Shown: positions 1-11,274 of the stretch, one piece after another
How positions within the stretch are numbered: position 1 is the stretch's first letter
How the letters are laid out: every line of letters starts with the position of its first letter
Assembly (NCBI GenBank): GCA_964016985.1
Contig: OZ024828.1
Location: 84,956,308 to 85,020,307, forward strand
DNA: 64,000 nucleotides
Direction of reading: 5' to 3'
Origin: Anodontia alba
Lineage: Eukaryota > Mollusca > Bivalvia > Lucinida > Lucinidae
Position numbers and translations under genes: made by a program
Notes under the pieces: model-generated
The model's database searches: none
What the model was told of the DNA's origin: nothing
What the model saw: the letters and a program-made list of their open reading frames with translations, nothing else

Positions 1-479
1 GCATAAAATATAGGTATTCTTTCAGAATAATATTGGGGGTATTCCAATACATGTTGCAAAAAAGAATGACTCTTATTGGGAAATGTTATAAGATACGGGA
101 AAATATTTATTTTATCTATTCATTTATTTTTAATTGACAGCTTGACCTTTGTTTTCAAGGTCACAAGGTTTGGGATTTTATTTTTACCAAAATATCAAGG
201 TCTGTTTTCTGGGGAAAATAAGAAAATATTTTAAATAGCATCTGCAGATATTTCAAGCAGGTTAACAGTCAATCTATGGAATGGCAAAAACTGCCAAACT
301 GTCACTCAATGATCCTAAAATAGTTTATCAATAATTTAACAAGATATTTAAAAGCTATTAATATCTACCAAAGCAGGTTAAAATTTGACCTACCTGCTAG
401 TACAACGTTGATATCATCCCAGTAAATGTTCTGAGCATGTTGTTTCTTGAGACTTGAATGACTAGGCAACTTGAAGAAA
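1..479. other. AT-rich flank, no gene seen
   Basis: The stretch is intergenic or intronic and AT-rich. A degenerate TTAA-5-like pair is present: AAGGTCTGTTTTCTGGGGAA near 200 and GCAGGTTAACAGTC near 255. No coding signal or complete element was recognised. Confidence 0.5.
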
Positions 480-1160
480 GAGTATTTACAGTGAACAGGC
501 ATACATCTGAAACAAAAATGAGTATTTCAGTAAACAGCATACATATCTGAAACTGAAAGAGTGTTTCAGTAAACAGCATGCATCTGAAACACAAAGTGTA
601 TTTCAGTAAACAGCATACATCTGAAACAGAAAGAGTATTTTAATAATCAGCATATATCTGAAACAGAAAGTGTTTTTCAGTAAACAGCATACTTCTGAAA
701 CAGAAAGAGTATTTTAGTAAACAGTATACATTATCTAAAACAGAAAGATTATTCTAGTAAACAGCATACATCTGAAACAGAAAGAATATTTCAGTTAACA
801 GCATACATCTGAATTACAGTGAAAAGGCACACATCTGAAACAGACTCAGTATTTCCAGTGGGCAAGTAACATCAGAAACAGATAGAGTATTTCAGTAATC
901 ATCATACATCTGAATTAGAAACAGTATTTCAAAATACAGCAAACATCTGAAACAGAATCAGTATTTCTGTATACAGCATACACCTGAAACAGAAATTTAC
1001 AGTGAATATCCAGACATCTGAAACAGAATCAGTATTGCCAATGGGCAGGTAACATCTGAAAGAGAAAGAGTATTTCAGTAAACATCATATATCTGAGTAG
1101 AGTACATTAGAGTATTTCAATAAACAACATACATATGATATGCATATGATTCAAAATCAG

Positions 1161-1403
1161 GACTCAGTTGTTCAAAGCTAACGACGTCGTTAGTTAACAA
1201 TTCGTTAAAATTTACATTGAGTGCTACGGAAATATGCTGAAATTTTTTGCTGAAAAAATGTGAGTAGCTTTTGCAGTGCAAAAGCTACTCACATTTTTTC
1301 AGCAAAAAATATCAGAATATTGTGTATTGACTCCGCTAAAACAGTTAACGAAATGACCCTTAACGAGCTCATTAAGCTAACGACGCTTTGAACAACCGGG
1401 CCC
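1161..1403. mobile_element. GP-family palindromic MITE, copy 1
   Basis: The ends are GACTCAGTTGTTCAAAGC and its near complement GCTTTGAACAACCGGGCCC. Next inside are AACGACGTCGTTAGTTAAC on the left and TTAACGAGCTCATTAAGC on the right. The centre is a perfect hairpin: TGTGAGTAGCTTTTGCAGTG with its complement. It interrupts the minisatellite. The TSD length is not clear. Confidence 0.8.
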
Positions 1404-1839
1404 TGTATTTCAGTAAACAGCATACATCTGAAACAAAAAGAGTATTTCAGTAAACAGCATACACGTGAAACAGTAAGAATATTTCAGTCAACAGTATACA
1501 TCTGAATTAGAAAGAGCATTTCAATAAAACAGCATACATCTGAAACAAAAAGAGCATTTCAGCAAACTGCATTCATCTGAAACAGAACTGACCCATAGCA
1601 TGCTGGGTAAAATTTTTAGCAGCCAACACAATGATTTTTTCTTGTTTTTCCAAGAAAACAGGTTTTGACATTTCATGCAAACTGTCTCAAATGGAGAAAT
1701 TTGCAAGAATTGTCAAACCCTATTTTCTGGGAAATGCCATCACTGTCATTTGCCAAGAGTTAAAAAGTAAAAGAGTTAAGAGTAGTAAAGATTAATATTT
1801 CCAGTAGACAGGTAACATCTGGAACAAAATGAGCATTTA

Positions 1840-1946
1840 CCCAGTAAGCATTCTTCATAAATCTATAGCGGGCCGTTATCGGCCCGTCAGTGTAGCTGAC
1901 GGGCCGATGACTGCCCGCTGTAGATTTATGAAAAATGCTAGCTGGG
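1840..1946. mobile_element. TA-6: 107-bp palindromic MITE with TA duplication
   Basis: The left end CCAGTAAGCATTCTTCATAA pairs with the right end TTATGAAAAATGCTAGCTGG. The inner arms ATCTATAGCGGGC and GCCCGCTGTAGAT and a GACGGGCCGAT centre continue the hairpin. TA flanks both sides. It is non-coding and mariner/Tc1-like by target choice only. Confidence 0.7.
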
Positions 1947-2316
1947 TACTATGAACAGGCATACATACATCTGAAACAGAGAGAATATTTCAGTAAACAG
2001 CAAACATCTGAAACAGAATTGGAATTTACTATAGACAGGCATACATACATGTATATCTGCATCAGAAAGAGTATTTCAGTAAAAGGAATACATGTGGAAC
2101 AAAATTAACATTTCCAGTGGATAGGTAAACGTCTAAAAGAGATTTGGAATTTACTCTGAACAGGCATACATATATTAGAAACAGAAAGAATATTAGTAAA
2201 CAACATACATCTGAAACAAAATTAGTATTTACAGTGGACAGGTAAACATCTGGAACAGAAAAGCAAAGAACGAGTATTAAAAGAGGACAAGAATATACCT
2301 AAAACATAATAAGCCT

Positions 2317-2838
2317 TTAACTCTTTCACTGGGGGTGGTCGGGTGGTGTGAAGGTATCATGTATCTTATGTCACCGGGGCGTCCAGCTGTTATTGGCTTA
2401 CAGTTGGGCAAGGCCTGCTATCCTTGTAGCAGGTAAGGGTAGGGAGGTGATGTTTTTATTTCTTCTGTTTCTTCACTTTCATTCCTGTTCCTCTTTCTTC
2501 CCTGTCCCTCTCTTTCATCTCTTCTGCTATCTCTTCTGTCTCTTTTCTCCCTTTCTCTGGGAGACGACACAAAATGACCCACAAGGGTTGACGTGTCATT
2601 AAACCCCAACACAATCAATAACTTTTTCACTGCCATAGGCGTTATAACAGGCTTTTGCAGTAACAGCATAGATCCAGATGAGATGGCTCATATGAGCCTT
2701 CTCATCTGGATCTACACTGTTTGACATTATATCTTTCAACTTTACATATAAACTTCTTTTCAAGGGATAGTTTGTTAAAAAAAACAAAAGAAAAGCAGAC
2801 GACAAATTTCGTCTAAAATTTGGTAGCGAAAGAGTTAA
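2317..2838. mobile_element. TTAA-4 type MITE interrupted by SINE-E
   Basis: The element runs from TTAACTCTTTCACTG to AGCGAAAGAGTTAA, with TTAA at both ends. It contains the palindromic hairpin module (ATAGATCCAGATGAGATGG and complement, 2667-2724). A SINE-E copy is inserted 14 bp from the left end. Confidence 0.7.
2331..2618 (+). mobile_element. SINE-E, 288 bp, with 13-bp target duplication
   Basis: The copy begins GGGGGTGGTCGGGTGGTG and contains GGCAAGGCCTGCTATCCTTG. Pyrimidine-rich TTTCTTCTGTTTCTTC runs follow, and it ends TAAACCCCAACACAATCA. It is flanked by TAACTCTTTCACT (2318-2330) and TAACTTTTTCACT (2619-2631), one mismatch. A direct repeat of this size indicates retroposition. Open frames across it are chance. 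No clear tRNA-type promoter boxes were found, so its RNA ancestor is uncertain. Confidence 0.8.
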
Positions 2839-3375
2839 GATGACTGGTAGATTGGCCACCTTTTTGACAAGGGAGACAACCTTTGTGACTTCCTAATTTT
2901 TTTCTTGCACACCAAACCCCTTCTGGAAAGGTATCTACTCTTAAAAGGAAAGACTTTGCTCCCCTTGGGAGGTAAATAATTTTGACAAGAGTTATCTCTC
3001 CTGAAAGTATATCCACTTCCATAACCATTTACCCTGCTGCATGTACCAATTTGCAGGCAGTTATGCCTTTTGTTAGAAATAAAAAAATGGCTATTGAGTT
3101 TTTTTTTATTTCCAGTCAGCAGTGATACTTGATATATCATACAAATCAAATGAAATTATGGGGGGTTATATACTTAGTAGATTTTCCACCATTTTTGACA
3201 AGTTAGATAACTTCTGTGACTTTCTTTTTGCATTTCTACCCACCCATCCCCTTCTGATAAGGTTTCTCTTTTCTAAAAGGAAGAATTTGCTCCCAAACAG
3301 AGTATACCCCTTTTCAGAAGGGAGCAAAAACAGTTTTGACAAAGCTGACACTCCTTAAAGTGTTTCCATTCACCT
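2838..3375. mobile_element. Two adjacent PR-family elements
   Basis: Copy 1 (about 2838-3025) and copy 2 (about 3160-3375) share TTTTTGACAAGGGAGACAAC-like ends, CCCCTTCTG..AAGGT blocks and an AAGGAAAGACTTTGCTCCCC or AAGAATTTGCTCCC centre. The right ends carry the complementary GAGCAAA..TTTTGACAA. Other copies lie near 20.5, 24.5, 27.8, 39.4 and 58.9 kb. No target duplication was resolved. Confidence 0.6.
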
Positions 3376-3392
3376 TAACTGAAAGGAATCAT

Positions 3393-3414
3393 AAAAAAAA
3401 AAAAAAAAAAAAAA
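3393..3414. repeat. A22 homopolymer
   Basis: An uninterrupted run of 22 A lies between the second PR copy and element HL-a. Confidence 0.9.
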
Positions 3415-4307
3415 TAGAGCAACTGCCCAGAGAGTCACGAATACCCCAGGCAGGCACCATATTTTAATTACAAAATATTTTTAAGTCAATGACAATGATA
3501 TAAGGCAAAATCAATGGACCATGAAATATAGGTCACTGACCCACATATAGTTTACAAGATCAATCTCTGAGTGACACTGATCTATCATCCCAAGTATAAC
3601 TTTTCTTGAGTAAAGTCTTAAAGACATGAGGCAAAATCGCTGGACCATAAAATATAGGTCACTGACCTACATATACGAGAGGTCAATCTGAAGTGTCACA
3701 CTGATCCATTATACCAACTATGATGCTAATCCATGAAATAATCTAGAAGATAATAAGAAAAATCACTAGACCATGAAGTATATGCTGATTTATATTTACT
3801 CTGAGGTCAAAGTTTGGGTCACACTGTGTCATTATCTGTAAATATGACATTTAGAATCAAATAGTGGGAGATATCAGACAAAATCACTGGGCTATGAAAT
3901 ATAGGTCAGAAAGACCTACATTTATTTTGAGGTAAAATGCTGTGTCAAACTGACCCATAATCCCAAACTATGATAGTCATACATCAAGTTGTCTTCAAGA
4001 TGTAACATAAAATCACTAAACCATGAAATATAGTTCACAATGACCTGCATTTACTTTTAGGTCGACTGTCAGATAATACCGATTCATAATCCTTAACCCT
4101 TCTCTTGCCGGAAATAAAATGAATCAGGCCTGTAAGAGGGGGTACCTCTACTTGAGAAGTCATTACCCCCTGAATTTTACCTCGATTTTCATGAAATTTT
4201 CACGTATAATTTGCCGATCCTAGGTGGCCATTTTACTGGAGAAAGGATGGTCACGTGACTAGAAAGTCACGTGACAGTCATGTGTAAACCGGGAACCGTT
4301 TAAGACA

Positions 4308-4342
<35 letters not shown>

Positions 4343-5340
4343 ACAAGAGCCCAGCGCCTACTGTGTACTATTGCGAATGAAACGAGTGACATACATAGGT
4401 TCTACTGTTATTCCTACTTCTTCCTCACTGGAAATGATTCAGGTGTTATGGGCTTTTTTTCCAGAAAAGCCTGATCAATTTGTTGAAGTGAGTGCTGAAA
4501 TTAATGGCAGCTTGAAATTTGGTATTCTCGGTCTTTTTTAGTGTGGGTAAAATCCAGCACCTGACTATCTAATGAAAAGTGGCGTGTTTGTATGAAAGTA
4601 GGTTCACTCCTGTATGAGAACACTTGCTCTGAATGGTTGCATGTGGTATATTGTAAGTATGACAGGCTTTTAAGTTGACAGACCCCCCCAGCGTGACTAT
4701 TGTCGCGAAAGGCAAGATAAGGGTTAATAATAATGTTCATACATCAAATAACATTCAAGATATAAGGCAAAATCACTGGACCATGAAATATAGGTCAAGG
4801 TGACCTATATTCATTATGATGTCAAGCATGGTGTCACACAGAGCAAGTATCCACACAGACCAAGTATCACATTAATCCATGAAATAGTCTTCAAGATATG
4901 ACAAAATTGCTGGAGCATAAAAAAATAGATCACAATGACCTTGCCCTTATTACACTAAATGTTGATGTGATAAACATATCTAATGCCCATTCTTCTTTAT
5001 CAAGAAGCTATTTGTATGAACAAACTGCAATATACTATTTTACTGAGGTGTCCTAGATTTTGACCTCTTGCCCTGCCCCAGGGCATGACCCAGGGGTCCA
5101 TAGATGTAGAATAGAACCCTCCCAGGTACCCCCATATCAAATAGGAATAGTTTCTGATAAGTGGCTGCAGAGATATACGTAATCAAAAACCTTTGAAGTA
5201 AAACTTGGTTATAGCAGGTGTTAACGGATGTTATCACGCATGCTCAGATGGACGGATGGAAGGACAGGCAGACGAATGGACAGACGGAACCGACGAAAAC
5301 TATATACCCCTTGGCAAACTTCATATGCCAGGGGCATAAA
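3415..5340 (+). mobile_element. HL-a: tandem-core element, interrupted
   Basis: The core units contain AAGGCAAAATCAATGGACC and ATGAAATATAGGTCA at about 125-bp spacing (near 3505, 3631, 3751, 3871, 3998, 4765, 4890). The tail has GTCCTAGATTTTGACC and a GGACGGATGG-rich block near 5250. The final short palindrome is CCCCTTGGCAAACTTCATAT then GCCAGGGG. The core is the same family as HL-d. A TTAA-6 element (4093-4727) interrupts it. The exact 5' edge is uncertain. Confidence 0.65.
4093..4727. mobile_element. TTAA-6: 635-bp element inside HL-a
   Basis: It runs from TTAACCCTTCTCTTGCC to GGCAAGATAAGGGTTAA: 17-bp inverted ends, one mismatch, in TTAA. HL-a units lie on both sides. The interior is not palindromic and includes an A30 run (4311-4340). 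It is longer than the other TTAA elements here. The 79-codon minus-strand frame at 4501-4740 shows no recognisable transposase motif. Confidence 0.7.
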
Positions 5341-5413
5341 CATATTTTCTAGAGAGATTACCAAAATTATTTTACAATTTTGCTTAGGTCTAGGTAAAAG
5401 TGGGTATCAGGTA

Positions 5414-5535
5414 AATATTTTTCTTATTTCTCCGCTAAAACATATGTTGTGGGTACTCATTAGAAGTGCCTTGCCAAGGTGCTTCTAATGAGTACCCACA
5501 ACATATGTTTTAGCGGAGAAATAAGAAAAATATCA
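5414..5535. mobile_element. FB fold-back element, near-perfect hairpin
   Basis: The arm TATTTTTCTTATTTCTCCGC..GTGGGTACTCATTAGAAG is repeated in reverse complement after an 11-base loop. This is one of the best-preserved FB copies. The arms are about 55 bp. Confidence 0.8.
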
Positions 5536-5807
5536 ATACTTATGGATTGAAAAAAAAACATCTTATCAAGAGCAATGATGTTGTCTGCCAATAGTTAAAT
5601 TCCATTTGTTAAAGGTTAAATTGTTTTGTTTCGTTTTTATTTTTCACTAATATTAAAGCTTGGCCTATTTCGTTCATATTTTCTCAAGATATGAATCCTA
5701 TGACATGGTGATTCCTTTTTCCACTCCAATGTTGTCTGCCATTGAAGTTGGCAGCTTAATTATGGTTAAACTGGGAACAGCAAACAGCACTAGATGGGAA
5801 ATAAGAA

Positions 5808-5999
5808 TTAATCCTTAAAGTGTTGATCACAACTGCAGCAGACGGCATTTTAATTTTTTTCTTTTCAGAGAAAATAAGGTTTGACACATCATGCAAATTG
5901 TCTGCCTAGCAGATGATTCACATGAAATGCCAAGTCTTATTTTCTCAGAAAAATAGTAATAAAAAGAATTAGAATGTTGTCTGCTACAATTTTGCTTAA
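5808..5999. mobile_element. TTAA-2 MITE
   Basis: It runs from TTAATCCTTAAAGTGTTGAT to the TTAA at 5996. Inner complementary blocks are AGAAAATAAGGTTTGAC and AAGTCTTATTTTCTC, around GTCTGCCTAGCAGATGATTC. Subterminal GCAGACGGC and TGTCTGCTAC are typical of the family. Confidence 0.7.
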
Positions 6000-6074
6000 C
6001 CCTTTAAGAATTATTGCAAATGGGACAATACAGGCAAGAGAAAAGAAAGACTGCCTGCTTCGACCTTTTAATAC

Positions 6075-6275
6075 CACTCTCTAACTCAGCACATGACAAA
6101 TTGATGACATTTTCTTATTTTTTCAAGAAAACAGGTTAAGACATTTAAAGCAAATTTTCTCCACTGGAGACAATTAGCATGAAATGTCAAAACCTGTTTT
6201 CTAGGAAAATAAAGAAAACTATTTCAAAATGTCATCTGTTGAATTTTTTAACCAGAGTGCAAAGCATTAAGATAC
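6075..6275. mobile_element. TTAA-5 MITE, degenerate
   Basis: The blocks TTTTTTCAAGAAAACAGGTT and AACCTGTTTTCTAGG are complementary. Flanking GCACATGACAAATTGATGAC and GTCATCTGTTGAA match the family. The right end is near GCATTAA. Confidence 0.55.
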
Positions 6276-6402
6276 TTTGTGTTTCTAAATGTATCTTGTG
6301 GGTAAAGATTGGAACTGCTTCATATTGTGGCATGTATTTTTTCTCTTTTTCTAGGTAGGTTCAGATACTTTATGTGAACCCTCACAAGGAAAAAAAAATA
6401 TT

Positions 6403-6616
6403 TTAACAATTGAAGAGCCATGCAAACCTGAAGCAGATAACATTCTGATTTTTTTTCCTTTATTTTTCAGAAAAAAAAAAAATACCGTAGATACTTCATT
6501 TGAATCATCTGCTAGGCAGATGATTCACATGAAATATCAAGCCTTACTTTCTCTGAAAAGTAAACAAAAAATACAATATCATCTGCTACAATTTTGCATG
6601 CCCCTTTATGGGTTAA
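6403..6616. mobile_element. TTAA-2 MITE
   Basis: It is bounded by TTAACAATTGAAGAG and CCCCTTTATGGGTTAA. The central palindrome is AATCATCTGCTAGGCAGATG with flanking CTTTATTTTTCAG and TTACTTTCTCTGAAAAG. Confidence 0.65.
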
Positions 6617-7042
6617 ATATGTTGTCTGCTTACACTTATATTCAGCAATGCAAACTGTTATGTGAATTGGAATCAACTTAATTGAAAATAAAAATCAATT
6701 CCAACATGACAATGGATTAATTTCAATTTTCTTTTCACGAAAAATGTCGGCAGATTAGAAGCTGCAGGCAAAAACAAAATTTATTGTTAAAAAGTGACTT
6801 CTATTGCTGCAACACTGATTTTTGTCATGCTATAATACTGATCTGATTTCCATTTTTTTTCTTTTTTTTTTTTAATTTTTCATTTTTCCAATTTATTATC
6901 TTTAACATTATGCTCCAGCTGGCAAAATTAGCGTTCAAGTGAGATATATTTCTTTTATCCAACCATCCTATGTAACCAGAGCACCCGCACCATTGGGATA
7001 GGGTCAAGACAGAAGTGGAAAAGTACGAGTATACCTTTTTAC

Positions 7043-7257
7043 TTAAACACTAGTCCTGTTGAACCCGGATATGTCCTGCCTTTGCAAACAGTGTAGATCC
7101 AGATCAGTTGGCTTCGGAAGAAGCCAACTGAGCTGGATCTGCACTGTTTGCCATAAAGTATGTGAATTTATGTCAACAATCTGGATCAAGTAATCTGATT
7201 GGCTGAAAATTAGAAATGGGTGTGGCATCTTAATTTATTCAGCAGAACAAAGGTTAA
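7043..7257. mobile_element. TTAA-1 MITE, 215 bp
   Basis: It runs from TTAAACACTAGTCCTGTTGA to TCAGCAGAACAAAGGTTAA. It contains the hairpin module (ACAGTGTAGATCCAGATCAG and complement). The right half GATTGGCTGAAAATTAGAAA is shared by all copies of the family. Confidence 0.8.
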
Positions 7258-7400
7258 TGCTTAACATGCTGGGTTAAAATTTCAGATGACAGCCTTAAAT
7301 AATTTTTGCATGAACTGCAATTTGCATGAAATGTCAAAATCTATTCTCTGACAGTGATTTATTTACAATTTTATACCTATGTGTCCCAGGACTCGCTTGG
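7254..7400. mobile_element. TTAA-5-like fragment
   Basis: It begins at the TTAA ending the previous element (TTAATGCTTAACATGCTGGG) and continues AAATTTCAGATGACAGCC and ATGAAATGTCAAAATC. The right end is not preserved. Confidence 0.4.
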
Positions 7401-7568
7401 GCTATAGAAAGTGAGTCCTACTAGAAAATCATTGCGTCCATTACAGAATTTTCCACTATAACTTTGTGAGTCCTGGGACTCGCTGAGATTTAAAATATGA
7501 GTCCCAAAGCAAAAATGTGAGTATGGGACTCGGGATGCACAGGTAAAAAAATCACTGCTCTGAAAAAA

Positions 7569-10426
7569 CAAGAGGCCCATGGGCCACAATTCGCTCACCT
7601 GCATATTTGCAAATGCTATGGAACAGTCTTCCAGTATTGCCACAGCAACTGGGACACAAATTTGACCATACCATAAAACTGTCAAAGGTCATCTTAGTCT
7701 CATCATTTTAACAAACTTGGTAGACCTTGAGCCCCGATGCTGTATACTAAGATTCAGCCTCAAAGCTTTCTAAATACTGGAGAAGAAGATTTTTAAGTGT
7801 TTTTACCATATAAGGGCATGGCAGCCATCTTGTTCAATGATGCAGAACCATTTGAACAAAAATGTCAATATCCCTTCAACAGAAGGCTCCATGTGAAATC
7901 TGGTGAAAACTGGTCATGTGGTTTTAGAGAAAAAGACGTTTAAAGATTTCAAGGTTTTATACCTCTATATAGCACAGGGGCAAGGGCAGATAACCCCCAG
8001 GAAGCAAAATTTTGATTCTAACTAAAACATTTTACTACTTTAATCATGCATTGTAAGTTTCAGTCATTTGAATTTAATACATATTGAAAAAATGATTTTT
8101 CAACTTTTCCTCCCATATAAATCTATAGAGATGCAAATTTGACCTTGACATAAAAAGGTCAAAGGTCAACCTATGATCATCATTTGAACAAATTTGATAG
8201 AGCTTGAGTCCTTGATGCTATACACCAAGATTCAGACTCAAAGCTTTCTTGATTCTGGAGAAGAAGATTTTCAAGAGTTTTTACCATATATGGACATGGC
8301 AGCCATCTTGTTCAAGCGCGCAGAACCATTTGAACAAAATGGCAGTACCCTTTCGACAGAAGGCCCATGTGAAATCTGGTGAAAATTACTCAGAGAAGAA
8401 GACATTTAAAAATTACAGAATTTTATAGATGTATATTGCCCAGTGGCGAGGGCAGATAACCCTCAAGGTTATTATAACTAAAATGTTTTACTTCTTTAAT
8501 CATACATTGTAAGTTTCAGCCATTAGTATTTAATACATTTTGAGAAAATGGCTTTTCAACATTTTCCCCATTTAAATGTATAGGGATGCAAATTTGACCT
8601 TGCCGTAAAAAAATCAAAGGTCAACCTATGATCATCATTTGAACAAATTTGATAGACCTTGAGTTCTGGATGCTATATAAGAAGATTCAGCCCCAAAGCT
8701 TTCTTGGTTATGGAGAAGATTTTAAGTGTTTTTTAAGTGTTTTTCAGAAGAAAGGACTGAGAGTAAATGCAGGAAAGACAAAGATTATGATCTGCGGAAT
8801 GGGACTGGACCTCCTGCAGGGTTCAGGCGAGTTTCCATGAGCCGTCTGTCACACTGGAGTGGGCAGCAACAGCATCTTCTGCAATGGCTGCAAGCACTGG
8901 GTGCACAAGAAATGCAGTGGGCTCAAGCACTTGAAAAAAGACCCTGACTACAGATGTACACGGATGTACACGGTGCCAGGGAACTGAACACCCCTTGGAT
9001 GGCAGACCACAGAAGGAAGTCCAGGTCGGACCTGACAAGCCTGAGGTGGTAGCTTCCTTTTGCTACTTAGGAGACATGCTCTCAGCAGCAGGTGGCTGTG
9101 AACTTTCAACCACAACACGTGTGAAAACCACCTGGAAGAAGTTCAAGGATCTGCTACCGGTTCTCTCTTCACGCCACTTTTCTTTCAAAACACGTGGCTG
9201 TGTGTACAGCTCTTGTGTGCAGAGTACAATGCTCCATGCCAGTGAGTCTTGGCCACTGACAAAGCCCAACCTCCAGCGTCTGCAGCAAAATGACAGGGCA
9301 ATGATCAGACAGATCTGCAATGTCAGACCGCAAGACATTGTCACCACCAGGTCCAGTGAGCTACTTGTGCGGCTTGGCATTGAGGATCTGGACCTCATTC
9401 TGAAGGAGAGAAGACTCCGATGGTATGGACATGTGGAACGCTCCAATGGTGCAGTCAAGACAGCCTTTGACATACAGGTTGATGGAAAGCCTGGGCCTGG
9501 GAGGCCCAAGATGACATGGAAACAGTTGAAAGAGAGGGATTGCAGAGAGTGGAAGGTCTCGGCCATCAACCCTCATGATAGACATACCTGGAGATCTTGT
9601 GTGAGATCTGCCATGTGTGCAGCAAGCCAGCTATCTGGAAGGGGACCCACTGGTGTGGATGTTGCCCCTGTACCTGCACATTAATCAAAAATCCGATTAT
9701 AATTATGATATGATGATGATTTTACCATATATGGACATGGCGGCCATCTTGTTTAATGGTGCAGAACCATTTGAACTAATTGACAATACTCTTTTGACAG
9801 AAGGCCCCCATGTGAAATCTGGTGAAAATTGCTCAAGCGGTTTAAAAGAAGACATTTCAAAATTACACAATTTTATAGATGTATATTGCCCAGGGGCAAG
9901 GGCAGATAACCACCAGGGGACAAAATTTTGATTATGACTACAATGTTTTACTACTTTAATCACTCATTGTTAAGTTTCAGCCATTAGTATTTAATACATT
10001 TTGAGATAATGACTTTTCAACATTTTCCCCATACAAATGCATGGGGACGAAAATTTGACCTTGCCGTAAAAAGGTCAAAGATCAACATAGGGTCATCATT
10101 TGAACAAACTTGGTAGACCTTGAGTCCATAATGCTATATACTAAGATTCAGCCTTGAAGCTTTCTTGGTTCTGGAGAAGAAGATTTTTAACTGTTTTTAC
10201 CATATATAGGCATGCTGGCCATCTTGAACGGACGCTGACCATTTGTACAAATTTTCAATCCTCCTTTAACACTAGGCTCTACGTGAAGTTTGAAGAAAAT
10301 TGGCCCTGGGGTTACAGTGGAGAATTCGCTCGAAGGTGTGAATGGACGGACGACAGATGGACGGACTACGATAGACGGCAAGTGATCACAATAGCTCATC
10401 CTTAGCCTTGCTCAGGTGAGCTATAA
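7569..10426 (+). mobile_element. HL-b: hairpin-ended element with about 475-bp tandem core
   Basis: The 5' end is ACAAGAGGCCCATGGGCCAC (a GGCCCATGGGCC hairpin) followed by CGCTCACCTG. The 3' end is CTTGCTCAGGTGAGCTATAA, preceded by GGACGGACG-like sequence. Core units carry TTTACCATATATGGACATGG and CAGCCATCTTGTTCAA at about 7803, 8281, 9721 and 10197. A LINE fragment splits one unit near 8740. It carries no protein of its own. Assignment to non-autonomous Helitron-like elements is inference from the 3' hairpin and CTRR-like end. Confidence 0.7.
8740..9715 (+). pseudogene. 5'-truncated LINE (non-LTR) reverse transcriptase C-terminal part
   Basis: Translation begins FQKKGLRVNAGKTKIMICG, a reverse-transcriptase motif, so most of the element is missing. 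A treble-clef, PHD/RING-like zinc-finger pattern follows (Cys-x2-Cys ... NGCKHWVHKKC ... Cys-x2-Cys). Then come SFCYLGDMLSAAGG, HASESWPLTK, RLRWYGHVERS and GRPKMTWKQL, the usual LINE C-terminal blocks (long open part 8995-9684). Two lesions are visible. The first zinc-finger Cys codon has become TGA (8838-8840), and ATGTACACGG is duplicated in tandem (8954-8973), shifting the frame by one. The 3' tail is ATGATATGATGATGATT. It sits inside HL-b and is therefore younger than it. Confidence 0.85.
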
Positions 10427-10559
10427 AGAGAAACATATACAGTTGTATCAATTTGTTGTCTGCTGAATTAGCCCAGAGGGTGGTAAAGGGTATACCTACA
10501 TAGTGCTGAGATTACATTTTCCAACCAAAATAGTGGGAATTACAGAGGTGTCAATTTGA

Positions 10560-10740
10560 AGCTCCAAATGAAGGAGGTATCCAGAGAAATATTTTTTCTT
10601 ATTTCTCCACAAAAAAAACCATAAAGTCTGTAGTCTGATCAAGGCCTGCTCAGTGCCTTCTTTATGTTTGACAAGGCACTTCTAATGAGCAGGGATAATT
10701 CTGGCTCAAGATATTATGGGAGAAAATATCTTATTCAGCC
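10560..10740. mobile_element. FB-related fragment
   Basis: GAGGTATCCAGAGAAATATT and TTCTTATTTCTCC mark an FB left flank. The central arm is diverged (GACAAGGCACTTCTAATGAG). Confidence 0.45.
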
Positions 10741-11049
10741 AAAACTGGAGAGAAATAACAAACTTCCAGTGAGAAATTTTAGCAAAATCCTAGCGATTTT
10801 GCATTTGATTATACATTTTTCTTCCATTTTGTAAATTTCAATGAGATTTTTGCCAAATGAGCAAATCTCTCAAAATCTCACCCAAAAATAATCCCAGGAT
10901 CCCAGAACAGTTTTCAAAAAGAAAAAAAAAAAACAACTGTAAAATACCAGCAATTTTGTTTCCAAAATAATCTATCCACAGACCTCATATTGATTTTTGC
11001 TACCATATAATACTAATCCAATTTCTTTTTGTTCCCATTCATTTTATTA

Positions 11050-11274
11050 TCTTTCACTCTTTCCCCACTAGTGGCAACTTTTGTTGTCTGCTGATAACCT
11101 TTGCAAACAGTTTAGACCCAGATTAGGCCCGACAAAATGTAGGGCCTGATCTGGATCCAAACTGTTTGGCAGTCTTATGGTATTTCTGAAAGATTTTTTT
11201 TAAAAAGTTAATTTAGAAAAAATTCTGCTGATGACAAAAAAGCATGCAAAATTACCCAGCATGCAAAAAGTTAA
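11050..11274. mobile_element. TTAA-4 MITE
   Basis: It begins about CTTTCACTCTTTCCCCACTA (left TTAA lost) and ends TTACCCAGCATGCAAAAAGT then TTAA. It contains TTGTTGTCTGCTGATAAC and the hairpin module variant around CCCGACAAAATGTAGGGCC. A better copy is at 55744-55963. Confidence 0.65.

Larger units (their letters stand above)
480..2275. repeat. Minisatellite, unit about 37 bp, with insertions
   Basis: Units of the form AGTATTTCAGTAAACAGCAT followed by ACATCTGAAACAGAA repeat with a spacing of about 37-40 bp (for example TTTCAGTAAA at 564 and 601). Longer variants carry AATTTACAGTGAACAGGC. The array is split by a GP element (1161-1403), a TTAA-5-like segment (about 1590-1790) and a small TA element (1840-1946). 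Units resume after each insertion, so the array is older than they are. Short open frames across it (397-594 and 1521-1706) are compositional and not genes. Confidence 0.85.

Noticed and set aside
2348..2669. Open frames on both strands of about 85 codons
   Set aside because: They fall across the pyrimidine/purine-rich part of SINE-E, and the same frames reappear in other SINE-E copies (59687-60079).
9063..9569. 168-codon minus-strand frame
   Set aside because: It is antisense to the LINE reverse-transcriptase tail, whose plus-strand protein has recognisable motifs.
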